DNA from: Egibacter rhizosphaerae
GTDB lineage: Bacteria; Actinomycetota; Nitriliruptoria; Euzebyales; Egibacteraceae
Assembly: GCF_004322855.1 (NCBI RefSeq)
Contig: NZ_CP036402.1
Location: forward strand, 434,001-498,000
Direction of reading: 5' to 3'
Length of the DNA: 64,000 nucleotides
The position numbers and the translations under genes were made by a program. Of the stretch, positions 16,061 to 24,545 are shown piece after piece (the first letter of the stretch is position 1; each line of letters opens with the position of its first letter). Below the pieces are notes generated by a model. The model was not told the DNA's origin. It did not search any database and saw only the letters and a list, made by a program, of their open reading frames with translations.

Positions 16061-16840
16061 TCAGAACAGCACGCGGGTGGCCAGCAGGCCTTCGCCCGAC
16101 GCGCGTCCGGACAGGACCCGGCAGAACTCGACCGGGTCGAACGCCAGCTCCGGTCCCCCCTCGCCGTGGCGGAACACCCCGCCCGCCGGACCGTGCAGGG
16201 TGAGATGGAAGGACTGAGCGTGCCGTTCGGCCCACTCGGCCACGACGTCCTCGACCACGCGGCGTTCGGTCGACGAGTCGAGGTCGACGGACCGCCCGGT
16301 GGCGCGCGCGATGTCGACGCGGTGCAGCCACACGTCGCGGGTGTAGATCACGTCCATCAGGTGGCCCAGCGACACCGTGGCCGGCATTCCCGCAGCGTTC
16401 GATCCGCCAGGGTCGAGGGGCAGCTCGATGCGGCGCAGCACGCGCGGCAGCCGCATCCGTCCCCGCACGGCGGCGGGAGCCAGGCGGCGGAGCTCCGCGA
16501 TGCGCTCGTCCGGTGTGAGGTGGGCGTGGTCGCGGACCTGCAGCTCGTTGGCCGCATCGAGGCGGTTGCTGTCGAACGCCTCGGCGTGGCGTCTGGCCCA
16601 TCGCTGCTGCCGCAACGTCTCGCGCACGGACGCGCCCGCCTTCGCCGCGCCGATGAGGTGGCCCACCATGGCCGCCACGTCCCAGCCCGGACATTCGGTC
16701 GGCGCGCGCCACTCCTCGGGCTCGAGCTGCTCGAGCGCCTCGAGCAGCCGCTCGTAGGCACCCAGTGCGACCTCCCGGGCATCGGTGTCGCGCGAGATCC
16801 CCGGGATCTCCTGCGCCCAACGAGTCATGTCCACGCTCAT
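16061..16840 (-). CDS. Maleylpyruvate isomerase family mycothiol-dependent enzyme
   Basis: This 259-aa protein has the N-terminal metal-binding DinB-like fold of the mycothiol-dependent maleylpyruvate isomerase family: ECPGWDVAAMVGHLIG near residue 50 and a second histidine in SLGHLMDVIYTRDVWLHR. It probably uses mycothiol and a divalent metal in detoxification or isomerisation. GGGGAGGGG stands before the ATG, which overlaps the stop of the upstream TetR gene (ATGA), so the regulator and enzyme are translationally coupled. Confidence 0.85.
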   Translation of the reverse strand: MSVDMTRWAQEIPGISRDTDAREVALGAYERLLEALEQLEPEEWRAPTECPGWDVAAMVGHLIGAAKAGASVRETLRQQRWARRHAEAFDSNRLDAANELQVRDHAHLTPDERIAELRRLAPAAVRGRMRLPRVLRRIELPLDPGGSNAAGMPATVSLGHLMDVIYTRDVWLHRVDIARATGRSVDLDSSTERRVVEDVVAEWAERHAQSFHLTLHGPAGGVFRHGEGGPELAFDPVEFCRVLSGRASGEGLLATRVLF

Positions 16841-17439
16841 GGCTGTCCCCTCCCCTTGTGCACGTGCGCGAGATACATCTCGGCGGCCTCGCGGCTCAGC
16901 CGGCGCCAGCGATCCCCGCCGGGGTCGTTGGCCAACTGCTGGGACGCCAGCCCGGAGAGCAGCGCGGTCAACAGATCGAAGTGCCGCAGTTCTTCGATGC
17001 CCAACCGCGCGAAGTCCTCGACCGAACGTTCGTATGTGGTCACCGACACCGCGTAGGCCTCTGCCGACGGCTGCCACCCGGGCACCGCTGGGGTGAACAT
17101 CAGCTGGAACCGCGCCAACGACTCGCCGCAGAAGTCCACGAACGCCTCGATGTTGCGCTCGAGCGTGCCGACTGGATCGTCCGGGTCGAGCTCGAGGCCG
17201 GCCTTCATGGCGTCGAGTTCGCGGTAGCCCTGCGCGAACATCGCGTCGTAGATCGCCGCCTTGCTCTCGAAGTAGGTGTACAGCGACGGCGCCCGCATCC
17301 CCACCTCTGTCGCCAGCTCCCGCAACGACAAGGCCGCGATCCCGTCGCGCTCCGCAAGCCGCCAGGCCGCCTCCAAGATCTCTGCCCGCGTCTGCTGACG
17401 ACGGCGTTCTCGCACGGGCACGGGGGCAGACGCCGACAC
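16837..17439 (-). CDS. TetR-family transcriptional regulator
   Basis: This 200-aa TetR regulator has its HTH at residues about 10-60 (AEILEAAWRLAERDG ... MRAPSLYTYFESKAAIY) and a C-terminal TetR_C-like domain. GTG at 17439 was chosen: GGAG lies about nine bases upstream and the palindrome at 17469-17481 then falls in the promoter. The upstream-open frame would put the operator inside the gene. It is the first gene of a two-gene operon with the maleylpyruvate isomerase-like enzyme. Confidence 0.82.
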   Translation of the reverse strand: MSASAPVPVRERRRQQTRAEILEAAWRLAERDGIAALSLRELATEVGMRAPSLYTYFESKAAIYDAMFAQGYRELDAMKAGLELDPDDPVGTLERNIEAFVDFCGESLARFQLMFTPAVPGWQPSAEAYAVSVTTYERSVEDFARLGIEELRHFDLLTALLSGLASQQLANDPGGDRWRRLSREAAEMYLAHVHKGRGQP

Positions 17440-17468
17440 CGGGCGACTCCGATCAGTGGACGATGTTT

Positions 17469-17481
17469 CTAACACTGTTAG
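17469..17481. promoter_or_regulatory. Probable TetR operator
   Basis: CTAACA-C-TGTTAG is an inverted repeat 30 bp upstream of the TetR start. It stands out as AT-rich in a GC-rich surrounding, consistent with autoregulation of the TetR-isomerase operon. Confidence 0.5.
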
Positions 17482-17603
17482 CCTGACGGCTCGTGGCACC
17501 TCTGTCAAGACCCACACAGGAACGTCGAGGAGCTCACCGTCGACGATCGGACGCCCGACTCGACGTTCTGGAAGAGTCAGCCCCGAAGGGGGCACTCGGG
17601 AGA

Positions 17604-17786
17604 TCAGCTGCTGCGGTCGCGGAGGCGTTCCACGTCAGCGCTGTCGACCAGCAAGCGACCGGTCGCCCGCTCGGGCACAGCGGGAAGCGTCCCTTCATAG
17701 ACGAGCCGAAGGACTTCATCGACCGACGTGCCCAGGCGCCGGGCCGCCTGTCCCAGGGTCAAGGTCGCTTCCTGGACTACGTCCAT
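17604..17786 (-). CDS. Excisionase-like small HTH protein
   Basis: This 60-aa protein has an excisionase/MerR-like helix-turn-helix: LTLGQAARRLGTSVDEVLRL followed by YEGTLPAVPERATGR. The ATG at 17786 is preferred over the longer frame because it begins just before the HTH. It lies 10 bp downstream of another small gene on the same strand, suggesting a two-gene unit. It might be an antitoxin or a local regulator; neither is proven. Confidence 0.65.
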   Translation of the reverse strand: MDVVQEATLTLGQAARRLGTSVDEVLRLVYEGTLPAVPERATGRLLVDSADVERLRDRSS

Positions 17787-17796
17787 GACCACCAGC

Positions 17797-18009
17797 CTAC
17801 TCACCGTCGAGTTCGTCGAGGAAGGGCCAGATCCGCCGCAGGAGGACTCGCAGGGCGGTCTCAACCTGCCGACGAGCCGCGCCGCCTTGATCGACCTCCG
17901 GGAATCGGTCGAACACGTCCAGTGCCGCCTCCAAGGCTGCGTGCTGGAGCCGGTACTCCTCCCGGGGAAGGACGATCGACTCGGGGAGCTCGTGCATCGG
18001 CTCAGACAT
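17797..18009 (-). CDS. Hypothetical small acidic protein
   Basis: This is a 70-aa helical protein, with a possible longer form from 18027, of mixed charge and ending FLDELDGE. No family is recognised. It is immediately upstream of the excisionase-like gene, 10 bp apart, and could be the partner in a small two-gene module. GAGG lies very close to the ATG. Confidence 0.45.
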   Translation of the reverse strand: MSEPMHELPESIVLPREEYRLQHAALEAALDVFDRFPEVDQGGAARRQVETALRVLLRRIWPFLDELDGE

Positions 18010-18085
18010 GCCTCGCACGGTAATCATGCCGGTGTCTTCGAAGACGGGGAGATCCACAGGCCCCACCTCACCTCCTGGTCGCGGC

Positions 18086-18152
18086 AACCGCCGAGCTCAC
18101 GGGCCTGACCATCCTCCAGGATCCGGCAGAACTCGATGGGATCGGACGCCAG
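18086..18152 (-). pseudogene. Relic of a maleylpyruvate isomerase-like gene
   Basis: A 20-odd codon stretch reads LASDPIEFCRILEDG, closely matching the C-terminal segment of the isomerase at 16061-16840 (LAFDPVEFCRVLSG). The DNA also matches for about 30 bases (18123-18153 against 16118-16149). It starts right after the ImmA stop codon and no other part of the gene remains. Confidence 0.5.
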
Positions 18153-18803
18153 CTACAACGTCTGCCCCTCCAGTGCGCTGGCGACGACCGCTCGGGTGAA
18201 GCGCCTGCTCATGCGGACCGGCTGGGTCCGATAGTAGTCGCCCCCTGCGGTGTAAGGCCGCTCCGCGGCCCGCTCCAGCTCCTCGCGGTACGACGCTCGG
18301 AAGCGCTCCCATGCCACGAGCCGCGCGTCATAGAGGCTGTGCAACACCACGAGCCTGCTGACCTTGTAGCGGCGAGCCAGCCGGCCGGCCTCCTCGACGA
18401 GATCGCGGTCCGGGTCGTGGTGCTGCCGCAGGTCGGCCTCGGGGACGAGCAGTTCCGCCGCAACGGCGTTGCACCACGGTTCCAGGTCATGCTCCGCGTG
18501 CACGTCCATCCGTGGGCTGTCGAGGGCGGACTGCCCGAGCCAGACGTGGCCGAGCTCGTGCGCCAAGGTGAAGATCTGCGCGGCCTTGGTGTCGGCGCCG
18601 TTGACGAACACCACCGGCGCGTAATCGTCGATGATCGTGAAGCCACGGAACTCACCTGGGTCGAGCCGGCGATGCGAGTTGCTGCCCACGATCCCGCTGA
18701 CCATGACGAGGATCCCGGCAGCCTCGATCGCTGCGACGAGGCCGCTGCGCGCCTCCTCCCACGTCGAGAACGCCGTCCGCTGCTCGAGGGTGAAGGCCAA
18801 GAC
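18153..18803 (-). pseudogene. ImmA/IrrE-type metalloprotease half of a TAG-split gene
   Basis: This is the C-terminal half of an XRE-ImmA/IrrE protein. It carries the zinc-protease signature HELGH (in FTLAHELGHVWLG), the family hallmarks VSGIVGSNSHR and DPGEFRGF, and the second metal-ligand region CNAVAAELLVP. It is in the same frame as the HTH half upstream and separated only by a TAG codon (18806-18804). A TTG at 18800 could restart translation but has no convincing ribosome site. ImmA-type proteases cleave repressors in mobile elements and stress responses. Confidence 0.75.
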
Positions 18804-19220
18804 CTACCGCATCTGCTCAGCCACCACCCGCGGCGAGTCCTCGGTACTCGCCACGCCTGGCCACGGCACCGGGGGTTCGCCCATCGAGCGCGCGAAGCCG
18901 CGGTACCACGCCTGACGTTGCTCGACCAGCGCGATCGTGTCGAGGAGATCCGCGCTGGGCTGCTCGATCGCCTCGTCTTCCAGCGTCCGGAAGTCCGCGA
19001 GCGGCACCTCCTCGTCGGGTGGTTCAGCCAGCAGCAGGTACCCCACGGGCGTTCGCGTCGCCCGCGCGAACTCGGTGAGCTGGGTCAAGGTGGGCCGCCG
19101 CTCACCTCGCGTCCACTCCGAGAGCTTCGGGTGACGTCGTTCGAGCTCCGCGGGATCCCGACGAGACCGCTCGATGGCCCACTCGAGCACGCGGGGGGCG
19201 ACATCGACGCGTACCGTCAC
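18804..19220 (-). CDS. XRE-type HTH half of a TAG-split XRE-ImmA gene
   Basis: This 138-aa N-terminal half starts at GTG 19220, with AGGGG seven bases upstream (a TTG at 19241 is the other option). It has a degenerate XRE HTH (KLSEWTRGERRPTLTQLTEFARATRTPVGYL) and the conserved linker PLADFRTLEDEAI and DTIALVEQRQAWYR. Normally this continues straight into the protease domain. Here an amber codon stops it after ...EQMR. Full length without the stop would be 355 aa, the normal size for the family. Confidence 0.75.
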   Translation of the reverse strand: MTVRVDVAPRVLEWAIERSRRDPAELERRHPKLSEWTRGERRPTLTQLTEFARATRTPVGYLLLAEPPDEEVPLADFRTLEDEAIEQPSADLLDTIALVEQRQAWYRGFARSMGEPPVPWPGVASTEDSPRVVAEQMR

Positions 19221-19494
19221 CTCGTCACCCCTCTCCGACAAGCACGCACTACGCCAGCATCACCGCTGCGTTCCGGGCACGGGGGACCGCGTCGTGCGAC
19301 TGCTCACCCCAGAAGCCCAGAGGCCACGAGCGCTCCTGACCACCGCATCCGTGGGGGCCATGCTACGGGCCACGTGCGTCGGAGCCGGCGCCCGGTGCAC
19401 ATGTCCCGTCCAGCCCACGGACGCGCATCACGAGGAAGCGGTTCGCGGATGTCATGTCACGATGCCGGCACCGGCTCGAGGTCGCGGTCTCCGC

Positions 19495-19500
19495 GATAAT
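19495..19500 (+). promoter_or_regulatory. -10 element of a probable leaderless transcript
   Basis: GATAAT ends six bases before the ATG at 19507, with no Shine-Dalgarno sequence in between. The spacing is identical to that at 6222, 23304 and 50718. Confidence 0.5.
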
Positions 19501-19506
19501 GCCGCC

Positions 19507-20946
19507 ATGGGAGAACCCACGGCCAGCGGTCCCACCGCACGAACCCAGCCACCGCACGGGCGGAGCGGCCCGACAACGACCTACGTGCTGCGCGCGGAAC
19601 TCGACGGCGCCGCGCCGGCGGTGTGGCGGCAGTTGGCGGTGTCACCGGGGCTGCACCTCGACGAGCTGCACGTCGTACTCCAGGCCGCGTTCGGGTGGGA
19701 CGACTACCACCTGCACCGGTTCTCGAGCGACCCCGACGACCCGTGGGGGCAGCCGGCGTACCTGTGCCCGTTCGAGATTGCCGAGGGCGACACGGGTGTG
19801 CCCGCCGAACTCGTGCGCGCCGGCGAGGTCCTCACCGATGCGGGCGAGCGGCTTCGTTACATCTACGACTACGGCGACGACTGGCGGGTCACGCTCACCC
19901 TCGAGGCGATCGAGACCCACGAGGAGAGCGCACCACCGGCAGCGTGCCGCGACGGGCACGGCGCCGAGCCGCCGGAGGACTGCGGCGGCGTGCCCGCCTA
20001 CGAGGTCATCGTCGGCGCGCAGGACCCCTCGCACCCCGACCACGCCGAGCTGCTCGCCGAGTTCCGCCGCTGGTTCAGCGCCGAGGACGACCCCGCGCGC
20101 ATCCGGCTGACACCTTTCGACGCCGACACCGTCAACGCCCGCCTCGCCGACCTCGATCTGGGCTCGCCGCCGCGGCCGCGCGAGGTGCCCGTCGCGGTCG
20201 CCGACCTGCTCGCCGGCGTCGGCGGCCACCCGGTCCGGCGCCGACTGCTGCGCTTGCTGGCTGAGGCCGCGATCGACGCGCCGGTCACCATCAACCCCGA
20301 CGCAGCGGCCGACATGATGCGGCCCTACCAGTGGCTGCTCGAGCGCGTCGGCGAGGACGGCATCAAGCTCACCAAGGCCGGCTACCTCCCGCCCGCCCAC
20401 GTCGAGGCCGCCATGCACGACCTCGACCTGTGGGAGGAGTGGATCGGCGCCGGCAACCGCGAGGACCTCACCATCCCCGTGCTCGACCTGCGCGAATCGG
20501 CCCAGCAGCTCGGTCTGTTGCGCAAGTACCGCGGGCGGCTGCTGCGGACCAAGCGCGGTGGCGCCGCCGCATCGGACTCCGTCGCCCTCTACCAGCTGCT
20601 CGCCGAGCGCATGCCGCCCGCACGGCGCGGGACCGCCGAGCACCGCGCGGGCACCGTGCTCCTGCTTGCCCTCGCCGCCGGCGTCGACGACACCGACGAC
20701 GCCGACGCGCTGGTCACCGAGGCGCTGATCGCCGAGGGTTGGCGCCACACCGACGGCACACCGCTCGACATGTGGACGATCCGCGCCGTGCAGCGCCCCA
20801 CCATGGGGGTGCTCCAACGCATCGGCGCCCTCGAACGCGACCGCGCCTCCCCCGGTGACCTCACCCCCACCAGCCGCGCGCGACCGTTCGCCCACGCCAC
20901 GCTCGCGACGACGCCGCATAGCACCGACACCGGGGAGACCTCGTGA
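19507..20946 (+). CDS. Plasmid pRiA4b ORF-3-like protein
   Basis: This 479-aa protein has an N-terminal pRiA4b ORF-3-like domain (TYVLRAELDGAAPAVWR, AFGWDDYHLHRF, YIYDYGDDWRVTLTLE, PPEDCGGVPAYE), the fold also seen in an IS1096 accessory protein. A helical C-terminal region of about 230 residues follows (ITINPDAAADMM-like segment, then many charged helices). The biochemical function of the family is not known. The stop overlaps the start of the SWIM gene (GTGA), so the two are co-translated. It has a probable leaderless start. Confidence 0.82.
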   Translation: MGEPTASGPTARTQPPHGRSGPTTTYVLRAELDGAAPAVWRQLAVSPGLHLDELHVVLQAAFGWDDYHLHRFSSDPDDPWGQPAYLCPFEIAEGDTGVPAELVRAGEVLTDAGERLRYIYDYGDDWRVTLTLEAIETHEESAPPAACRDGHGAEPPEDCGGVPAYEVIVGAQDPSHPDHAELLAEFRRWFSAEDDPARIRLTPFDADTVNARLADLDLGSPPRPREVPVAVADLLAGVGGHPVRRRLLRLLAEAAIDAPVTINPDAAADMMRPYQWLLERVGEDGIKLTKAGYLPPAHVEAAMHDLDLWEEWIGAGNREDLTIPVLDLRESAQQLGLLRKYRGRLLRTKRGGAAASDSVALYQLLAERMPPARRGTAEHRAGTVLLLALAAGVDDTDDADALVTEALIAEGWRHTDGTPLDMWTIRAVQRPTMGVLQRIGALERDRASPGDLTPTSRARPFAHATLATTPHSTDTGETS

Positions 20947-22712
20947 GCGCCCGCGCATGGCTGTCCGAGGTCGTGCTCGAGGTCGAGGCCGGCCCCGAGG
21001 TGTTCGCCCGGGGCGAGGACTACGCCGAGCGCGGACTCGTCGAACTCGCCACCGTCGATGACGAGCGCATCCACGCGACGGTGCACGGCACCGAGCCCTA
21101 CCAGGTCGAGCTGACGCGCGCGGGCGCTGAGGTCCCCTGGTCGTGCACGTGTCCGTACGCCTCCGACGGCGACGTGTGCAAGCACGAGGTCGCCGCCGGG
21201 TTGGCCGCAATCGGGCAGGCCGCTTCGCCACGGGGCTCGGCGCGCGAGGCAGCCACCGAGGCTGCCCTTGAGGAGGACGCCCTGCGCGCCTGGCTCGCGA
21301 CGCGAGCCCACGACGAGGTCGTCGCGCTCCTACTCGACGCTGCCCGCGACCATCCGGAGGTGCACCGCCGGCTCGCGGTGCGCGTCGCCGCCGACCGAGG
21401 AGGGCCGGTCGATCTCGCTCCGTTCGAGGCCGCGCTCGCCGAGGCGTTCGACCCTGGCGGCTTCGTGCATTGGCGGGACATGTACGAGTGGACCGCCGAC
21501 GCGCACGCGGCGATCGACAGCATCGCCGAGCTGGCGGACGCGGGGTTCGCCGACGCGGTCGTCGACCTCGCCGAGCGCGGACTGGCCGAGGTGGAGCGAG
21601 CGATCGGCCGCGTCGACGACTCCGGCGGCCAGCTGGACGACCTCGCCGAGCGCCTCGTGGACCTGCACCAGGCGGCGCTGCGCGATGCCTCGGTCGACCG
21701 TGTCGCCGTCGCCGAGCGCCTCCTCGCGCTGGCGCTGTCCAGCGAGCTCGAGACGCTCGCCGACCGTCTCGGCGAGTACCGCGACGCCCTCGGCGCCCAC
21801 GGCTGGGACGGGCTCTGCGCGCGCATCCGCGCGGCATGGGACGCCCTGCCCGCCTACGGGTCCGGCGACGACGACCGCGACCGATACGGGCGCCGGCTGC
21901 GCCTCGAGCAGCTGATGGAGCAGCTCGCCGGCGACGACCTCGACGCCCTGCTGGAGATCCGCGGCAAGACGCTCGCGCGACCCTTCGACTGGGTCCGCAT
22001 CATGGCGACGTGCGCCGAGGCCGGCCGTGACGACCTCGCCGTCGATTGGGGCGAGCGCGCCCTCGCCGCCTTCGGCCCGGAGGCCGACACGCGTCTGACC
22101 GATGCGCTCGCGGAGGCCTATCAGCGGCTCGGGCGGCTCGACGCCGCGCTCGAGCTCGAGCGCGCCCAGTTCGCGGGGCGCCCGAGCGCGACCCGCTACC
22201 AGCGGCTGCGCGCGGTCGCCGAGCCGCTCGGGCGCTGGGAGGCCGAGCGCGAGGAGGCCTACCGCATCGCCCACGAGCTGGCCACCCAGGCGCACGAGGA
22301 CCGCAGCCAACGTCCCCCGAGCCCGCTGCGGGGGCGTACGGGTTGGGCCGACGCGCCGGGCTCCCTGCTCGTCGAGCTGCACCTCGCCGACGGCGACGTC
22401 GAAGCCGCTTGGACCACCGCGCGCGAGCACGGGGCCACCGACGCGCAGTGGCGACGCCTGGCTGACCTCCGCGCCGCGCACGCCCCCGACGACGCGATCG
22501 ACGTCTACGCCCGCGAGCTGGAGGCCGCCCTTCGCCCTGCTGACCAGCGCGCCTACACCCACGTCGCCGAGCTGCTCGGCGCCCTCGCGCCGCTGCACCA
22601 GCGGGCGGGTCGGGCCGACGAGTTCGCTGCCCTCGTCACGCGGATCCGCGAGGAGTACAAGCGCCGCCCCAACCTCATCAAGACCCTCGACCGTGCCGGG
22701 CTCACCGCCTGA
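20943..22712 (+). CDS. SWIM zinc-finger protein
   Basis: This 589-aa protein has an N-terminal SWIM zinc finger (CTCPYASDGDVCKH; CxCx8CxH) near residues 60-75, a motif for binding DNA or protein. A long, regular helical repeat region fills the rest, rich in Ala, Glu, Leu and Arg. The GTG start overlaps the preceding TGA. Pairing with a pRiA4b ORF-3-like gene and lying between an XRE-ImmA gene and a Doc toxin suggests an accessory role, but no activity can be assigned. Confidence 0.82.
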   Translation: MSARAWLSEVVLEVEAGPEVFARGEDYAERGLVELATVDDERIHATVHGTEPYQVELTRAGAEVPWSCTCPYASDGDVCKHEVAAGLAAIGQAASPRGSAREAATEAALEEDALRAWLATRAHDEVVALLLDAARDHPEVHRRLAVRVAADRGGPVDLAPFEAALAEAFDPGGFVHWRDMYEWTADAHAAIDSIAELADAGFADAVVDLAERGLAEVERAIGRVDDSGGQLDDLAERLVDLHQAALRDASVDRVAVAERLLALALSSELETLADRLGEYRDALGAHGWDGLCARIRAAWDALPAYGSGDDDRDRYGRRLRLEQLMEQLAGDDLDALLEIRGKTLARPFDWVRIMATCAEAGRDDLAVDWGERALAAFGPEADTRLTDALAEAYQRLGRLDAALELERAQFAGRPSATRYQRLRAVAEPLGRWEAEREEAYRIAHELATQAHEDRSQRPPSPLRGRTGWADAPGSLLVELHLADGDVEAAWTTAREHGATDAQWRRLADLRAAHAPDDAIDVYARELEAALRPADQRAYTHVAELLGALAPLHQRAGRADEFAALVTRIREEYKRRPNLIKTLDRAGLTA

Positions 22713-22719
22713 GATCGGC

Positions 22720-23097
22720 CTACGCCCTTGGTTCGCAACGGGCCGCGAGGCGCTCGGCGATGGTGCGCACGTCATCCAGCTCACCTGCGGCGACGGCGAT
22801 GACGAGGTCGTACGCCTCGTCGTTGGTGAAGGTGAGCCGGACGCCGTTCATGCCGTACAAGGCGATGACGCTCGCGAGGCCTAGCCGCTTGTTGCCGTCA
22901 ACGAGCGCATGGTTGCGCACCGAGGAGTGCAACAGCGCTGCCGCCTTCTCGTGCAGGGTGGGATAGGCGTCTTCGCCGAAGGCGCTGGCCCTGGGACGGG
23001 CCACGGCAGCGTCAAGCAAGCCAGCATCCCGTACCTCCACCTCGGGCAGAACTCGCTGCGCGATGTGGAGGAGGTCGTCGACGTCGAGGAGGATCAA
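22720..23097 (-). CDS. doc: Type II toxin, Doc/Fic family
   Basis: This 125-aa Doc-type toxin has the Fic-core motif HALVDGNKRLG, whose usual form is HxFx(D/N)GNKR; here the third position is Leu rather than Phe. Doc kinases/AMPylators inactivate EF-Tu or related targets until neutralised by an antitoxin. Its start overlaps the stop of the antitoxin gene (ATGA, 23094-23097). The 3' end converges on the SWIM gene with a 7-bp gap. Confidence 0.85.
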   Translation of the reverse strand: MILLDVDDLLHIAQRVLPEVEVRDAGLLDAAVARPRASAFGEDAYPTLHEKAAALLHSSVRNHALVDGNKRLGLASVIALYGMNGVRLTFTNDEAYDLVIAVAAGELDDVRTIAERLAARCEPRA

Positions 23098-23297
23098 CGT
23101 CCGAGACGCTCGAGCGCCTCCGCGTAGCGGGGCAGTTGCTCGTCGAGCACCTCGTCCAGCAATTCGCGCCTGCTCGTCCGTTCGATGTACTCACGCAGCG
23201 CCTGGCGCGCTACCTCCTGCATCGAACGGCCCTCCCGCGCCGCGCGGCGCCGGAGCGCTTCGGCCTCCTGCTCGTCGAGCCGCAAGGTCATCGGCAT
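23094..23297 (-). CDS. Ribbon-helix-helix antitoxin for Doc
   Basis: This 67-aa protein has an RHH N-terminus (MTLRLDEQEAEALRRRA, GRSMQEVARQALREYIER) and an acidic C-terminal tail that would wrap the toxin. It is the first gene of the pair and probably represses the operon through the palindrome at 23305-23324. The Phd family usually partners Doc; an RHH antitoxin with Doc is a known alternative arrangement. The start is probably leaderless. Confidence 0.82.
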   Translation of the reverse strand: MPMTLRLDEQEAEALRRRAAREGRSMQEVARQALREYIERTSRRELLDEVLDEQLPRYAEALERLGR

Positions 23298-23303
23298 GCA
23301 ACA

Positions 23304-23324
23304 ATGGTATCACTACTGATACCA
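23304..23324 (-). promoter_or_regulatory. Operator and -10 element of the antitoxin-Doc operon
   Basis: A perfect inverted repeat, TGGTATCA-CTAC-TGATACCA (23305-23324), overlaps a -10-like TACCAT on the minus strand (23309-23304). That -10 lies six bases before the antitoxin ATG. A bound RHH dimer pair would block the promoter directly. Confidence 0.65.
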
Positions 23325-23441
23325 GAGGGTCGCGCTCCCGCCGCCGCGAGTTGGCGTATGACTCCGCTGTCAGCTACTCCGCGGCCCTGGGCGGATCGGA
23401 CTGCTGTGAGTGAGAGCTGCATGGCCGCGTCTCCGACCGGC

Positions 23442-24452
23442 TCAGTCGAGGGAGAGGTCGCGCAGCCGAGCCCGGGATCGAAGTGGGAGTCGCTCGATCC
23501 CGGACGTGAGCAGGCGCAGTTCCCGCTCTATGGTCGGCCGCCAGTTAGCGACCCCGCAACTCGCCCGAGCGAAGGACACGATGGCAGCGGCGCTGAGGTC
23601 ACTGTGGAGCTCGTCGAGGTCGGCTCGCGGTACGCCGAGCTCCCGCAGACGGGACAGGTAGGCGGCCAGAGCCGGACTGGCGGCGGCCGGTTCGGCGACA
23701 TCGAGCAGCACCTCGACCAGATCGAGGGCGGCCGGGCCGCGGCTGGCGCGCGCCCAGTCGAGCAGGATCGGCTCGTTTGTGGAGCGGTCGAACACGACGT
23801 TGTCGAGATGGACGTCGTCGTGGAGCAACGTGGGCGCCGAATTGGTCAGCTGCTCGGCAGCGGCCGGGTAGGTGTGCTCGAGCTTGTCGAGCATCCCGTG
23901 GGTGGGGGGCGCGAGGTCCGAACCGAACCGGTCCAGGAACACGCTACGACGTCGACGGAGCCAGCCGCGGTCGAGGCCGAGCCAAGGTGTCGGGGGCAAC
24001 CAGTCGGCGGCTGCGACGAGCCGGGATAAGCGCCACCAGCGGGCATGCAGATCGGCGAGCAACCGTGCCACGCGGGCGGCGGGCTCGGGTGAGAGCTGCT
24101 GGAGGCCGTCCCCCTGGTCGACGTCGACGAGGTCCTCCAGCACCAGAACGGCACGTGCCTTGCCCTGGTCGACGGCCCCCGCCAGACAGGCAGGATGGCG
24201 CGGCCCGAGCCGGCCGAGCCGGTGCAGCACGTGGAGTTCGCGGCCACTCGCGGCCCCGTCCAGGTCCCACAGCTTGACCACGACCGACGCCGGCTCGGCG
24301 TCGCCACCAAGGTGGACGCGGAGCAGCTCGCTGGCCAGCCCGAAGCCCTTGCCGATAGGCTCGGCACGACCGTCATCGTGCTGCGCATCGGACAGTCCGA
24401 GGCTCCGACGCGCCCAGGCCGCGTCGACCTCGGCGGCGGTCGATGGGACCAT
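23442..24452 (-). CDS. Aminoglycoside phosphotransferase-family kinase
   Basis: This 336-aa protein-kinase-like phosphotransferase has the Brenner motif LLHDDVHLDNVVFD with the catalytic Asp and the Mg-binding Asn, followed by ILLDWARASRG (the DxD-like metal site). The nucleotide-binding N-lobe is less clear (PIGKGFGLASELLRV; ASVVVKLWD with the Lys). The family phosphorylates antibiotics, choline-like alcohols or sugars; the substrate here is unknown. The ATG at 24452 starts close to the N-lobe, so the longer upstream frame was rejected. Confidence 0.78.
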   Translation of the reverse strand: MVPSTAAEVDAAWARRSLGLSDAQHDDGRAEPIGKGFGLASELLRVHLGGDAEPASVVVKLWDLDGAASGRELHVLHRLGRLGPRHPACLAGAVDQGKARAVLVLEDLVDVDQGDGLQQLSPEPAARVARLLADLHARWWRLSRLVAAADWLPPTPWLGLDRGWLRRRRSVFLDRFGSDLAPPTHGMLDKLEHTYPAAAEQLTNSAPTLLHDDVHLDNVVFDRSTNEPILLDWARASRGPAALDLVEVLLDVAEPAAASPALAAYLSRLRELGVPRADLDELHSDLSAAAIVSFARASCGVANWRPTIERELRLLTSGIERLPLRSRARLRDLSLD

Positions 24453-24545
24453 CAACGGTGGAGCCCTTCTCGCGATGTGGAGCAACGCTACTCGTTCGCG
24501 CGTCGTCGGGCTGGCCTGGCAACTCGCCAGGGATGGGAGCGTGCC

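Noticed and set aside
17797-18009. Toxin-antitoxin assignment with the excisionase-like gene
   Set aside because: The two-gene layout fits, but neither protein matches a known toxin fold.
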